This document shows positions 38,571 through 48,486 of a DNA stretch of 64,000 bases, one piece after another. The stretch is from Chloroflexota bacterium (GTDB lineage: Bacteria > Chloroflexota > Dehalococcoidia > Lucifugimonadales > Lucifugimonadaceae): NCBI GenBank assembly GCA_002721615.1, contig PBKW01000012.1:79511-143510 (forward strand), read 5' to 3'. A program made the translations under genes and the position numbers. A model generated the notes under the pieces. The model searched no databases. It was not told the origin of the DNA and saw only the letters and a list, made by a program, of their open reading frames with translations. Position 1 is the stretch's first letter. The number at the start of each line of letters is the position of its first letter.

Positions 38571-39500
38571 TTATTCCACATTTATTGAATTGTAAAGAAC
38601 AGTATAAAAACTTTCACATACTGGCATATCAATACCATTATTTTTTCCAATCTTTAACGCTGCTCCCATTAAATCATCAAGCTCTAAAGGTTTCCCAGAT
38701 AAAATATCTTGCTGAAGAGATGATTGAATATTTTCTTTATCTTTCAAAAGATAATTAAGATTTTTTTCAACCAAATCACTAGGTAGAAAAACACCTTTTG
38801 ATTTAGCAACTAAATATATTTCCTGCATCATTTTTTCACAAATTGATTTTCCATATGGAGAATCTAAAATATCCACGAAAGATGACCTTGTGCTAGCCAT
38901 AATTGGCCCAATTGCTCCTACCAAAATTAATTTTGACCACAATACACTTTCTATATCATTAGATATTTCTATTTGAATACCTTTTACGGATAATACTTCT
39001 TTTACACTATTTAAATATTTAAAAGTATTTTTTCTATGACCAAAACGAATTAAAGCTGTCTCTCCAGTCTGAGTGACCGTTCCTGGATTTTCTCTTGAAA
39101 CTTCAATATATGTAGATCCTTCTAACAAATTTTCCCATCCATACTCTTTGGAAATTTGATCTGCACTAGAAATCCCATTCTGAATTGTTAAAATAATTGT
39201 CTTATTACCAACTAGAGGACTCATTTCTTTTATAGCAATTTTGTTGGAGTAAGTCTTAACACAATATAAAATTAAATCCACTTCTCCCACAAAATCAGGA
39301 GAGTCGATAGCATTCACAGGGATAACAAAATTATCCCAAAATGATTTAACTGAAACACCAGAGGAACTCAATTTCTTTAGATGTTCTCCTCTTGCAATAA
39401 AAACTACATCTAAACCTGCTTTAGATAACATAGATCCAAAATAAGTACCTACAGCACCTGAACCCATAATCACAATTTTTTTAATTTCAATTCGATTCAT
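38571..39500 (-). CDS. panE: 2-dehydropantoate 2-reductase family protein
   Basis: IVIMGSGAVGTYFGSMLSKAGLDVVFIARG; YCVKTYSN; LTIQNGISS; SSLQQDILSGKPLELDDLMGA. Confidence 0.9.
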   Translation of the reverse strand: MNRIEIKKIVIMGSGAVGTYFGSMLSKAGLDVVFIARGEHLKKLSSSGVSVKSFWDNFVIPVNAIDSPDFVGEVDLILYCVKTYSNKIAIKEMSPLVGNKTIILTIQNGISSADQISKEYGWENLLEGSTYIEVSRENPGTVTQTGETALIRFGHRKNTFKYLNSVKEVLSVKGIQIEISNDIESVLWSKLILVGAIGPIMASTRSSFVDILDSPYGKSICEKMMQEIYLVAKSKGVFLPSDLVEKNLNYLLKDKENIQSSLQQDILSGKPLELDDLMGAALKIGKNNGIDMPVCESFYTVLYNSINVE

Positions 39501-39598
39501 AAAATTTTAAGATTTTTTGAATTATAATTACATAATTGTATTCTTATTAGATCATATAAAATAAAAATATTAGAGTATACAGTATTTAGGAAAAAACA

Positions 39599-40297
39599 AT
39601 TAGAGAAAATAATAGAAAATTAAACGAGTTAAGACCTATAGAAATTGTAACTGGAATCGTGAAAAATGCAGATGGATCTGTTCTAATTAAAACTGGAAAT
39701 ACTCACGTAATTTGTACTGCAACAATTTCTGAAAAAATTCCTCCCTGGTTATCTAATCAAGGATGGATTACAGCAGAATACTCTATGCTTCCAGCATCGA
39801 CATCTTCTAGAGTTTCTAGAGAAATAACCAAAGGAAAGAAAAATTCCCGATCTCAAGAAATACAACGTTTGATAGGAAGATCATTAAGGTCATCATTAGA
39901 TTTAAAATTATTAGGAGAAAAAACAATTACTATTGATTGTGATGTTTTAAATGCTGATGGAGGAACAAGAACAGCATCTATTACTGGAGGGTATATAGCC
40001 CTAAAAATAGCTCTTAATAAAATATTCAATGAAAAAAAAATAAACAACGAAATATTAACTCCTATAGCTGCCACAAGCATAGGAATAGTCAAAAAAAAAG
40101 TTTTACTAGACTTAAATTATGAGGAAGACTCTCAAGCAGATGTAGATTTAAATATCGTAATGAATTCAAAATTAGAAATTATAGAAATTCAAGGAACAGC
40201 AGAAAAAAAATCTTTTTCTAGAAAAAAATTAAATGAAATGTTAGATATAGGAACCGAGGGAATAAAAAAAATATTAGCTATACAAGAAGAGTTCTAA
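39599..40297 (+). CDS. rph: Ribonuclease PH; the ORF track starts at GTG 39659, but homology extends 20 codons upstream to a probable ATT start
   Basis: (I/M)RENNRKLNELRPIEIVTGIVKNADGSVLIKTGNTHVICTA aligns end to end with the RNase PH N-terminus; AGGA at 39588-39591; GWITAEYSMLPAST; DCDVLNADGGTRTASITG. Confidence 0.9.
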   Translation: MRENNRKLNELRPIEIVTGIVKNADGSVLIKTGNTHVICTATISEKIPPWLSNQGWITAEYSMLPASTSSRVSREITKGKKNSRSQEIQRLIGRSLRSSLDLKLLGEKTITIDCDVLNADGGTRTASITGGYIALKIALNKIFNEKKINNEILTPIAATSIGIVKKKVLLDLNYEEDSQADVDLNIVMNSKLEIIEIQGTAEKKSFSRKKLNEMLDIGTEGIKKILAIQEEF

Positions 40298-40298
40298 T

Positions 40299-40802
40299 TT
40301 GAATATAAAAATAATAAAAAAATTTGTTCCTATTTCTGTAATTGGAGCCAGCAATACTGATAAGAAAAATTTAAGTACAGCTTTCAAGGTAGGTCAACTA
40401 ATTGCTTCAAATAAAGGAGTTGTTATATGTGGTGGATTGGGGGGAATAATGGAATCTGTATGTAAAGGTGCTAAAAGTAAAAATGGACTTACTGTAGGAA
40501 TATTGCCTGGAAATGATCCCAACGATTCTAATGATTGGGTAGACATAAAAATTCCAACAGGAATTGGATATGCTAGAAATGTTTTGGTAGTGAATGCAAG
40601 TAAAGTTTCTATAGCGATTTCTGGTGCTTTTGGAACTCTCTCTGAAATAGGTCATGCTCTTGCAGAAAATAAAAAAGTGATCGGTCTCAATACTTGGAAT
40701 CTAGACCAAAAACATATTGATTACAATAATATAGATATAATACATCAAGATACTCCAGAAAAAGCTGTAAAATTAGCTTTCAAATATGCACTAGAACAAT
40801 AA
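40299..40802 (+). CDS. TIGR00725/LOG-like Rossmann-fold nucleotide-binding protein
   Basis: GVVICGGLGGIMESVCKGAKSKNGLTVGILPG; ISGAFGTLSEIGHAL. Confidence 0.85.
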   Translation: MNIKIIKKFVPISVIGASNTDKKNLSTAFKVGQLIASNKGVVICGGLGGIMESVCKGAKSKNGLTVGILPGNDPNDSNDWVDIKIPTGIGYARNVLVVNASKVSIAISGAFGTLSEIGHALAENKKVIGLNTWNLDQKHIDYNNIDIIHQDTPEKAVKLAFKYALEQ

Positions 40803-40812
40803 CAAATATAAT

Positions 40813-42174
40813 ATGACTGCAAGAATAAAAAGAATAATAGCAAGACAAGTACTAGACTCTAGAGGAAATCCTACAATATGGACAGCAGTAATTACTGATA
40901 AAAACGAGAAGTATTATAGTGTAGTTCCCTCAGGAGCAAGTAAAGGATCTAGGGAAGCTTTAGAGTTAAGAGACAATAATAATAAAAATTTCAACGGGAA
41001 AAGTGTCCTAACAGCAATATCAAATACAAACAATAAAATTTCTGAACAACTAAAAGGCCAAAAAGTAACTGATCAGAAAGAAATAGACCAAATAATGATT
41101 GATCTAGATGGAACTAAAACCAAAGGTTCTTTAGGAGCTAATGCTATTTTGGGGGTATCAATGGCGTTAGCTAGGGCAGGAGCTAAAGAAGAAAATGTAG
41201 AATTATTCCAGTATATTAGAAAAATATATGATCCCCTCGATGATTCTTGGAATTATTCCACGAAATATCTTGAAAACTTCTCTGACTCAATGCCTACAAA
41301 AAATTATTTCTTACCTAATCCTATGTTTAATATGATTAACGGAGGATCTCACGCATTCAATTCAACAGATTTTCAAGAATATATGGTCGTACCTATAATA
41401 GGAAACTTTCAAAAATCTCTTCAATGTGGATTTGATATTTACAATGAATTGAAAATCATTATAGAAAACAAGAAACTTCCTTCAACAGTTGGAGATGAAG
41501 GAGGATTTGCTATTTCTAGTATTAATAATTCTGATCCTTTAGATTTACTTATTGAAGCAACATTAAATACCAAATGGATACCCGGAAAAGATGTGAAATT
41601 TGCTCTAGATATAGCTGCATCAGAATTTTTTGATAAAGAAAAAAATATATATGAACTCAAATCAGAAAAACTAAAATTAAATTCTGAAGAACTAGTTACA
41701 ATCTATGAATCACTAATTTCTAAATATCCTATTTACAGTATTGAAGATGGACTTTCAGAAGATGATTGGGATGGGTGGAAAAAAATGACATCAAAAATAG
41801 GAACTGATATTCAACTAATTGGGGATGATTTATTTGTTACTCAAAAGGAATACTTAGATAAAGGTATAAAAGAAAATTCTGCAAATTCAATACTTATAAA
41901 ATTAAATCAAGTAGGAACAGTTACAGAAACTATAGAAACAATTATTATGGCTCAAAAAAATAATTTCTCAACTATAATCAGCCATAGATCAGGTGAAACT
42001 GAAGATACTTTTATTGCAGATTTAGCAGTAGGGACAAATTCAAACCAATTAAAATCAGGAGCACCTGCTAGAGGAGAACGAATAAGTAAATATAATCGTA
42101 CTCTTTTGATCGGAGAAAACAATCTAGGGCATTTAAAAACATTAAAAATAAATAAAATAGGAATAAAAGGTTAA
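40813..42174 (+). CDS. eno: Enolase (with an internal insertion)
   Basis: ARQVLDSRGNPTIW; MINGGSHAFNSTDFQEYMVVP; VGDEGGFA; SIEDGLSEDDWDGW; LIKLNQVGTVTET; SHRSGETEDTFIADLAVG. Confidence 0.94.
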   Translation: MTARIKRIIARQVLDSRGNPTIWTAVITDKNEKYYSVVPSGASKGSREALELRDNNNKNFNGKSVLTAISNTNNKISEQLKGQKVTDQKEIDQIMIDLDGTKTKGSLGANAILGVSMALARAGAKEENVELFQYIRKIYDPLDDSWNYSTKYLENFSDSMPTKNYFLPNPMFNMINGGSHAFNSTDFQEYMVVPIIGNFQKSLQCGFDIYNELKIIIENKKLPSTVGDEGGFAISSINNSDPLDLLIEATLNTKWIPGKDVKFALDIAASEFFDKEKNIYELKSEKLKLNSEELVTIYESLISKYPIYSIEDGLSEDDWDGWKKMTSKIGTDIQLIGDDLFVTQKEYLDKGIKENSANSILIKLNQVGTVTETIETIIMAQKNNFSTIISHRSGETEDTFIADLAVGTNSNQLKSGAPARGERISKYNRTLLIGENNLGHLKTLKINKIGIKG

Positions 42175-42178
42175 AAAT

Positions 42179-43195
42179 ATGAAAAAAACAAAAATAGGAA
42201 TAAATGGTTTTGGACGTATAGGAAGACAACTTACTAAAGCACTTCTTCAAAATTTTTCTCATGAAATAAAAATAGTGGCTATTAATGATTTAGCACCCAT
42301 TTCAAATTGTGCCCACTTGTTTAAATATGATAGTACATATGGAAATTTTCAAGGAAATATTGATAGTGATGATAATTATCTGATAATTAATAATGAAAAA
42401 ATCAAAGTCTTTTCAAAAAAATCACCTTCTGAAATACCTTGGAATCAAGAGAATGTAGAAATAGTAGTAGAATCTACAGGTTTTTTTACTGATGCGTCTG
42501 ATGCTGGAAACCACTTGGGAGATTCTGTAAAAAAAGTAATTATTTCTGCACCAGCAACTAACGAAGACCTGACTTTGGTGTTAGGCGTAAATCAGGATAA
42601 GTATGACCCAAGTTCTCATCATATAATATCAAATGCATCATGCACTACAAATTGTGTAGCTCCAATGGTAAAAGTAATTCATGATAGCTTCGGAGTAGAA
42701 AATGCTTTAATGTCCACGATTCATTCCTATACTAATGATCAAAAAATTCTAGATCAAATGCATTCAGATTTAAGAAGGGCTAGATCAGCAGCTGAAAATA
42801 TAATTCCTACTACAACTGGAGCAGCTAAAGCAGTCACAAAAGTTATTCCAGAATTAGAAGGAAAAATAGATGGCATGGCTTACAGAGTTCCTACTGCTAC
42901 TGTATCAGTGACTGACCTCACATTAACCTTGAAAGATAAAGCTAATACTACTGAAATTAATGCTGAATTTGAAAAATTCAGTAAGAATAGCTTAAAAGGA
43001 ATTCTAAATTATTCAAATGAACCTTTAGTATCCTCAGACTTCAGAGGGAGTCCTTACAGTGTGACAATAGATGGATTATCTACAAGTTTCGTAGGAAATA
43101 ACTTTCTTAAAATTGTGGGCTGGTATGACAATGAATGGGGTTATGCTTCAAGAACTGCAGATGTAGTTTCTTTATTAGCATCTAAAGGATCATAA
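42179..43195 (+). CDS. gap: Glyceraldehyde-3-phosphate dehydrogenase, type I
   Basis: KIGINGFGRIGRQLTKAL; NASCTTNCVAPM; STIHSYTNDQ; WYDNEWGYASR. Confidence 0.96.
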   Translation: MKKTKIGINGFGRIGRQLTKALLQNFSHEIKIVAINDLAPISNCAHLFKYDSTYGNFQGNIDSDDNYLIINNEKIKVFSKKSPSEIPWNQENVEIVVESTGFFTDASDAGNHLGDSVKKVIISAPATNEDLTLVLGVNQDKYDPSSHHIISNASCTTNCVAPMVKVIHDSFGVENALMSTIHSYTNDQKILDQMHSDLRRARSAAENIIPTTTGAAKAVTKVIPELEGKIDGMAYRVPTATVSVTDLTLTLKDKANTTEINAEFEKFSKNSLKGILNYSNEPLVSSDFRGSPYSVTIDGLSTSFVGNNFLKIVGWYDNEWGYASRTADVVSLLASKGS

Positions 43196-43222
43196 TAAAA
43201 TATAATTTTTGGAATAAGAATG

Positions 43223-43249
43223 AAATTGTTAACAATTTTAGATTATAAT
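43223..43249 (+). promoter_or_regulatory. Candidate promoter/operator of pdxST: 16-bp palindrome just upstream of a TATAAT box
   Basis: AAATTGTTAACAATTT (43223-43238) then TATAAT at 43244-43249, about 40 bp before the pdxS start. Confidence 0.4.
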
Positions 43250-43288
43250 GAAAACACAAAAATAATTATCTGATAAACAGGTTGCAGA

Positions 43289-44242
43289 ATGTCTACAATT
43301 AACTCAACAAATAAAAACGGTAACACTTCTTCAAATAAAGAATGGAAACAATTAGAAAAACCCAAGACTGGAAGCTGGACAGTAAAAGGAGGTTTAGCTC
43401 AAATGTTAAAGGGTGGAGTAATAATGGATGTTGTTACCTCAGAACACGCTAAGATAGCTGAAGATGCAGGAGCAGTGGCTGTTATGGCACTAGAAAGAGT
43501 CCCTGCAGATATAAGAGCAGATGGAGGAGTGGCTAGAATGTCAGATCCTGAGTTGATTTCAGGAATCATAAATTCTGTAAGCATCCCAGTAATGGCTAAA
43601 TGTAGAATTGGGCACTTCGTTGAGGCACAAATTCTTGAATCTTTAGGTGTAGATTATGCAGATGAATCTGAAGTGCTAACAGAGGCAGATACTAAGCATC
43701 ATATTAATAAATGGAACTTTAAAATGCCTTTTGTTTGTGGAGCAAGAAATCTAGGTGAAGCCTTAAGAAGAATTGGAGAAGGGGCTGCTATGATAAGAAC
43801 TAAAGGAGAAGCTGGAACTGGAGATGTAGTACAAGCTGTGAGTCATGCTAGATCTGTACTTGGTCATATACAAAAAATTACTATCATGTCAGAAGAAGAA
43901 TTAATGACCGAAGCGAAAAATATTGGAGCTCCTTATGAATTACTAATTGAAATAAAAAGATCTGGAAAATTACCAGTTGTAAATTTTGCAGCTGGTGGAA
44001 TTGCAACACCTGCAGATGCTGCCTTAATGATGCAACTAGGTGTAGATGGTGTATTTGTTGGTTCAGGAATTTTTAAATCTGGAAACCCTGCTAAAAGAGC
44101 CGAAGCAATAGTAAAGGCGACAACCCATTATAATGATCCAAGCATATTGGCTGAAGTATCTAAAGGTTTAGGAGAGGCAATGGTAGGGATAAATGTATCC
44201 ACTATACCTGAAGATTCAAGATTAGAAATTAGAGGGTCTTAA
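43289..44242 (+). CDS. pdxS: Pyridoxal 5'-phosphate synthase lyase subunit
   Basis: [52 protein letters not shown]. Confidence 0.97.
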   Translation: MSTINSTNKNGNTSSNKEWKQLEKPKTGSWTVKGGLAQMLKGGVIMDVVTSEHAKIAEDAGAVAVMALERVPADIRADGGVARMSDPELISGIINSVSIPVMAKCRIGHFVEAQILESLGVDYADESEVLTEADTKHHINKWNFKMPFVCGARNLGEALRRIGEGAAMIRTKGEAGTGDVVQAVSHARSVLGHIQKITIMSEEELMTEAKNIGAPYELLIEIKRSGKLPVVNFAAGGIATPADAALMMQLGVDGVFVGSGIFKSGNPAKRAEAIVKATTHYNDPSILAEVSKGLGEAMVGINVSTIPEDSRLEIRGS

Positions 44243-44251
44243 CAAATCTAT

Positions 44252-44842
44252 ATGAAATTGGGTGTACTGGCATTACAAGGAGATTTTAAAGAACACGTAA
44301 AATCATTTTCGCAACTGGGAATAGACACTTTAGAAATACGTAATCCAGAGGAATTAAGTAATTTAAATGGTTTAGTTATCCCTGGTGGCGAAAGCACAAC
44401 AATAACAAAATTGATTGACATCTATGGTTTCCGTGATGCTATATTAAAATCAGTAAAACAAGGAATGAATATTTGGGGAACATGTGCTGGAATGATTGTT
44501 GTATCAAAAAGATTAACAGATCCTTATCCTAACCCTCTAGGTTTAATAGACATAGAAGTTTCAAGAAATTGGTATGGTAGTCAAATTAACAGTTTTGAAG
44601 TAGCCATCCCTTTCAAAGAACTTGGCCCCAAAGTATTCCCTGGAATATTTATTAGAGCGCCATATATTTCATCTGTAGATGAATCCAATAAATCTATAAA
44701 AGTATTAGCTCGATTATCAGATGGTACACCCGTAGCTATTATTCAAAAACATAAAAATCACAAAATTTTGGTTACTTCCTTTCATCCAGAGCTAACAGAT
44801 GATCTTAGAGTTCATCAATATTTTGTAAAAATGACTGAATAG
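44252..44842 (+). CDS. pdxT: Pyridoxal 5'-phosphate synthase glutaminase subunit
   Basis: GVLALQGDFKEHVKS; GLVIPGGESTTI; IWGTCAGMIV; SFHPELT. Confidence 0.96.
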   Translation: MKLGVLALQGDFKEHVKSFSQLGIDTLEIRNPEELSNLNGLVIPGGESTTITKLIDIYGFRDAILKSVKQGMNIWGTCAGMIVVSKRLTDPYPNPLGLIDIEVSRNWYGSQINSFEVAIPFKELGPKVFPGIFIRAPYISSVDESNKSIKVLARLSDGTPVAIIQKHKNHKILVTSFHPELTDDLRVHQYFVKMTE

Positions 44843-44859
44843 ATAAAGAGTATATTCTA

Positions 44860-46386
44860 GTGACATCAAATTATAATTTTCAAGAAGATTTATCTGCTTT
44901 AATAAACATACTACCTTTAAGAATTCAAAGATTTCTTAAAAATAATGAAGAATTAGAATCCTTAGTAGAAGTAGTATTAGATCTAGGCAGATTGCCTGAA
45001 GTAAGATTTCCAAATGATCAAATTCCAATTCCCGGTAAAGAAGTAACCCATAATGAAATAAATTCTTTTTTAGAAAAAGTAGGAGATTTTGGAGATGATA
45101 ACCGTGCAGGAGTTGAAAGAACTCTACATAGAATATCTGTAATTAGAAATCGCTTAGGAATTCCTATAGGAGTGACTTGTAGAGTAGGTAGAGCTATATT
45201 CGGAACTATAGCTAGCATTGAAGATATAGTCTTGAGAGGTGAAAGTGTTTTACTATTAGGAAAACCAGGTGTAGGAAAAACAACAATGCTAAGAGAGGTA
45301 GCAAGAGTACTTTCAGGAATAGCAAAAAAAAGAGTGATTATCGTAGATACTTCTAATGAAATAGCTGGAGACGGAGACGTTCCTCACTCTGCAATAGGAA
45401 ACTCTAGAAGAATGCAAGTTCCCTCGACACCTGAACAACATAAAATAATGGTAGAAGCAGTTGAAAATCATATGCCTGAAGTAATAATTATTGATGAAAT
45501 GAGTACTGAACTTGAAGCATTAGCAGCTAGAACTATAGCAGAAAGAGGAGTGCAACTTATTGCTACAGCTCATGCAAATAATTTAGAAAATATAGTTAGT
45601 AATCCAACCCTTTCAGATTTAGTAGGAGGAACTCAAACTGTTACATTAGGTGATATTGAAGCGAGAAGAAGAAAAACTCAAAAAACAATACTTGAAAGAA
45701 AGCATGACCCTACATTCCCGGTTGTTGTAGAAATTAGAAACAGAAAAACTGTAGGAATACACAAAGATGTATCAAAATCAGTAGACAACATTTTAAAAGG
45801 TATTACTGTAATCCCTGAGATAAAATCATTAGATGGATCAAATATTTCTGCTCCTAAGATAAAATTACCTGAAAAACAAAAACCAGAATTTTTCAATGAT
45901 TCTAAACTAATATTTCCATTTGGAGTGCCTAAAAATACCTTAAGAAAATTAATACGAGAAGAAGGAGAACACCTGAAAATTACTGATAATCCAGAAAATG
46001 CTGAAATTTTAGTAACTACTAAATCTCATTATGGGAGAAGGCCAACTGCATTGAGAGAAGCTGAGATAAAAGGTATACCCATTTACGTTTTGAGAAAAGG
46101 ATCAAAAGAGCAAATTAAACAATTTATAAATTCATCCCATAAAATTAAAACTAATCAAAATAATCTTGATTCAAATAATTTAAAGAAAGCTATTGAAGAA
46201 ACTAATGAAGCTATATTAAAAGTATTAAATGGAAGTGATAAAATTATTCTTTCTCCCCAAAATTCTTATGTTAGAAAATTACAACATCAAATGGTTTTAA
46301 GAGAAAAATCTATTATTACGGAAAGTATAGGAGAAGGAAAGTCAAGAAGAGTGGTACTATCCAAGGATTCTTATCAGAATGTCTAA
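44860..46386 (+). CDS. R3H-domain AAA ATPase (ycf45/SpoIIIAA-like)
   Basis: Walker A LLLGKPGVGKTTMLREVARVL; Walker B EVIIIDEMSTELEALAARTIAERGVQLIATAHAN; C-terminal R3H-like VLREKSIITESIGEGKSRRVVL. Confidence 0.88.
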   Translation: MTSNYNFQEDLSALINILPLRIQRFLKNNEELESLVEVVLDLGRLPEVRFPNDQIPIPGKEVTHNEINSFLEKVGDFGDDNRAGVERTLHRISVIRNRLGIPIGVTCRVGRAIFGTIASIEDIVLRGESVLLLGKPGVGKTTMLREVARVLSGIAKKRVIIVDTSNEIAGDGDVPHSAIGNSRRMQVPSTPEQHKIMVEAVENHMPEVIIIDEMSTELEALAARTIAERGVQLIATAHANNLENIVSNPTLSDLVGGTQTVTLGDIEARRRKTQKTILERKHDPTFPVVVEIRNRKTVGIHKDVSKSVDNILKGITVIPEIKSLDGSNISAPKIKLPEKQKPEFFNDSKLIFPFGVPKNTLRKLIREEGEHLKITDNPENAEILVTTKSHYGRRPTALREAEIKGIPIYVLRKGSKEQIKQFINSSHKIKTNQNNLDSNNLKKAIEETNEAILKVLNGSDKIILSPQNSYVRKLQHQMVLREKSIITESIGEGKSRRVVLSKDSYQNV

Positions 46387-47005
46387 ACTAATCTCTATAG
46401 AAGGATCAGATGGAACAGGCAAGACAACACAATCTCTTGCTCTTGTTAACAATTTTAAAAAGCATAACAAAGAAGCAATTCTGGCTAGAGAGCCAGGTGG
46501 TACTAATATTGGAGAAATTCTTAGAAAAATACTTAAAAATGATAAAAATATTGAACCTCTATCTGAATTATTATTATTCCAAGCTGCTAGAACAGAATTA
46601 ATAGAAAAAATTATTTTTCCCGCACTAAAATCAAATAAAATAGTAGTAGTTGATAGATATAAAGATTCTACTTTAGCATACCAAGGTTTTGGAAGAGGGT
46701 TAGATATAGAACTAATTAATTTATTAAACAATATTTCTACACAAAATCTTGAACCAGATTTAACTATTCTACTTGATATGCCTGTTGAAGAAGCTATAAA
46801 CAGAACATCTCAAAGACAACAAGTTTCTCAACAAATAACAGAAACAAATTTTGAAGATGAATCTATAGATTTCCATACTAGAGTATCTAATGGATTTAGG
46901 ACTTTAGCTAAAAAATCAGACAAATGGATAATTGTAAATGGATCACTGGACATCAATCAAATATCAGAAATAATTTGGAAATCAGTAAAAAATTTATTTG
47001 ATTAA
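46379..47005 (+). CDS. tmk: Thymidylate kinase
   Basis: LISIEGSDGTGKTTQS; LAREPGGTNIGE; VVDRYKDSTLAYQGFGRG. Confidence 0.95.
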   Translation: MSKLISIEGSDGTGKTTQSLALVNNFKKHNKEAILAREPGGTNIGEILRKILKNDKNIEPLSELLLFQAARTELIEKIIFPALKSNKIVVVDRYKDSTLAYQGFGRGLDIELINLLNNISTQNLEPDLTILLDMPVEEAINRTSQRQQVSQQITETNFEDESIDFHTRVSNGFRTLAKKSDKWIIVNGSLDINQISEIIWKSVKNLFD

Positions 47006-47475
47006 CTTTGTTTTTTCCAATCATTAATTATTTGAATATCATGGTCAAAAGCCAATTCGGGTAATTCAGTTAATAAAAACTCTTTAACTTCATCAATTTC
47101 ATGGTTCATCTTTATATTGCCTGATAAAACTTTGGCTTCATAAGCACATAAGATTATTGGGTTATCATTATAAGAATATACTCCTATTAAATTAGATACT
47201 TCGATTTTTAAATTGGTTTCTTCCATAACTTCTCTTTTCAATGCATCTTCAAGTTTTTCACCTCTATCTACAAAACCAGATGGAAAACTCCAACTACCCA
47301 TAGAAGGATTAATAGCTCTTTTAACTAATAAGATGCTTTGATTCTGAAAAATTATAGCTGCCACTGCAACTTTAGGGTCCAAATAAATTATAGTCTTACA
47401 ATTATTACAGTAATAATGTTTTTTCAAAAACTTTATTGGACCTGAACAATTACTACAATAATTTAATTTTTCCAT
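47002..47475 (-). CDS. NUDIX hydrolase with an N-terminal zinc ribbon
   Basis: CSNCSGPI..KKHYYCNNCKTIIY; NUDIX box GFVDRGEKLEDALKREVMEETNL. Confidence 0.92.
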   Translation of the reverse strand: MEKLNYCSNCSGPIKFLKKHYYCNNCKTIIYLDPKVAVAAIIFQNQSILLVKRAINPSMGSWSFPSGFVDRGEKLEDALKREVMEETNLKIEVSNLIGVYSYNDNPIILCAYEAKVLSGNIKMNHEIDEVKEFLLTELPELAFDHDIQIINDWKKQS

Positions 47476-47562
47476 AAGAGAACTTTAACAGTGTCGAAGA
47501 AAATATCCTATTCTTAAAAAAAATAATAAAGTAAATACAAATACAAATAACACAGGAGAAAA

Positions 47563-47757
47563 ATGCCAATCATAAATATTACTTGGTATGAAGGACCAAC
47601 AGATGAACAAAAAAAGAAAGTCGCTGATTCAGTGACTAAATCAATTGTCAAAATATTGGACACCCCAGAATATCCATGCAAACCTGATGTAGTACAAATT
47701 ATTTTTAACGATATAAAAAAATCTAATGTATCTAGAGCCGGAATTATCCAAGGATAA
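47563..47757 (+). CDS. 4-oxalocrotonate tautomerase family protein
   Basis: MPIINITWYEGPTDEQKKKVADSVTKSIV: Pro2 (Pro1 after Met removal) and family size/pattern. Confidence 0.85.
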   Translation: MPIINITWYEGPTDEQKKKVADSVTKSIVKILDTPEYPCKPDVVQIIFNDIKKSNVSRAGIIQG

Positions 47758-47790
47758 TTAATCTAATAAAGAAATCAATTAGAACAATTT

Positions 47791-48486
47791 TTATAAATCT
47801 ACTTTTAGAGTTCCTATAGGTCTTCTATCATCGCAATACCACAATTCATTATCTTTAATAGTCATTCCATGGACTTCCACATTTCCAGGGACTCTAAAAG
47901 CATCATACACTCTACCATCACTTAATCTAATTTTGCTTATTACACCCATAGCAGTATCAGCAGCCCAAATCATTCCTTCTTCTTGAGCCCAAGCAATTCC
48001 ATGAACTCTAAATCCAGGCACTTTTACCCTATCAACTTCTTTCCAATTTTTGGGATCCATAATATGAATATATTGAGATGGAGGAGATGCAATAAACAAT
48101 AATCCATCTTTCCACTCAAGTCCATGATCACCTGTTGGAGTTAACTCTTCTTCTTTTGCGAAAGCTTCGCTTGTAGCATTAATTCCAGCACCCGGCGAAT
48201 CATATATTTGAATTGTTTTACCAGAACTACTGTCTATTTTATGAATCTTACAATCATATGTAGAAGATATCCAAATATTCTCTTCAGAGTCTAAAGTTAT
48301 CCCAGAAGAACGGTCTGTAGTAGTTTGTAACTCTTTAATAATTTTTCCTGATTCCCAATCCAATAGATGAACTTTAGAATTCCCTTGATCTACAATCCAT
48401 AAACCATCTTGAGAGGCTTGAAGCCCATTAGGTTTAGGACCAGGAGACACCATAAGTTGAATAGGAGATGCATATCTAACTTTCAT
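47791..48486 (-). CDS. NHL/SMP-30/Vgb-like beta-propeller protein
   Basis: Repeated GLWIVDQGNSKVHLLD, NIWISSTYDCKIHKID and MIWAADTAMGVISKI blades. Confidence 0.7.
   Translation of the reverse strand: MKVRYASPIQLMVSPGPKPNGLQASQDGLWIVDQGNSKVHLLDWESGKIIKELQTTTDRSSGITLDSEENIWISSTYDCKIHKIDSSSGKTIQIYDSPGAGINATSEAFAKEEELTPTGDHGLEWKDGLLFIASPPSQYIHIMDPKNWKEVDRVKVPGFRVHGIAWAQEEGMIWAADTAMGVISKIRLSDGRVYDAFRVPGNVEVHGMTIKDNELWYCDDRRPIGTLKVDL

Noticed and set aside
42068-42262. ORF antisense to the eno-gap junction
   Set aside because: Overlaps two strongly supported genes; low-complexity hydrophobic translation.
46357-46731. 124-aa antisense ORF opposite tmk
   Set aside because: Covers the tmk P-loop region on the opposite strand; no homology recognised.
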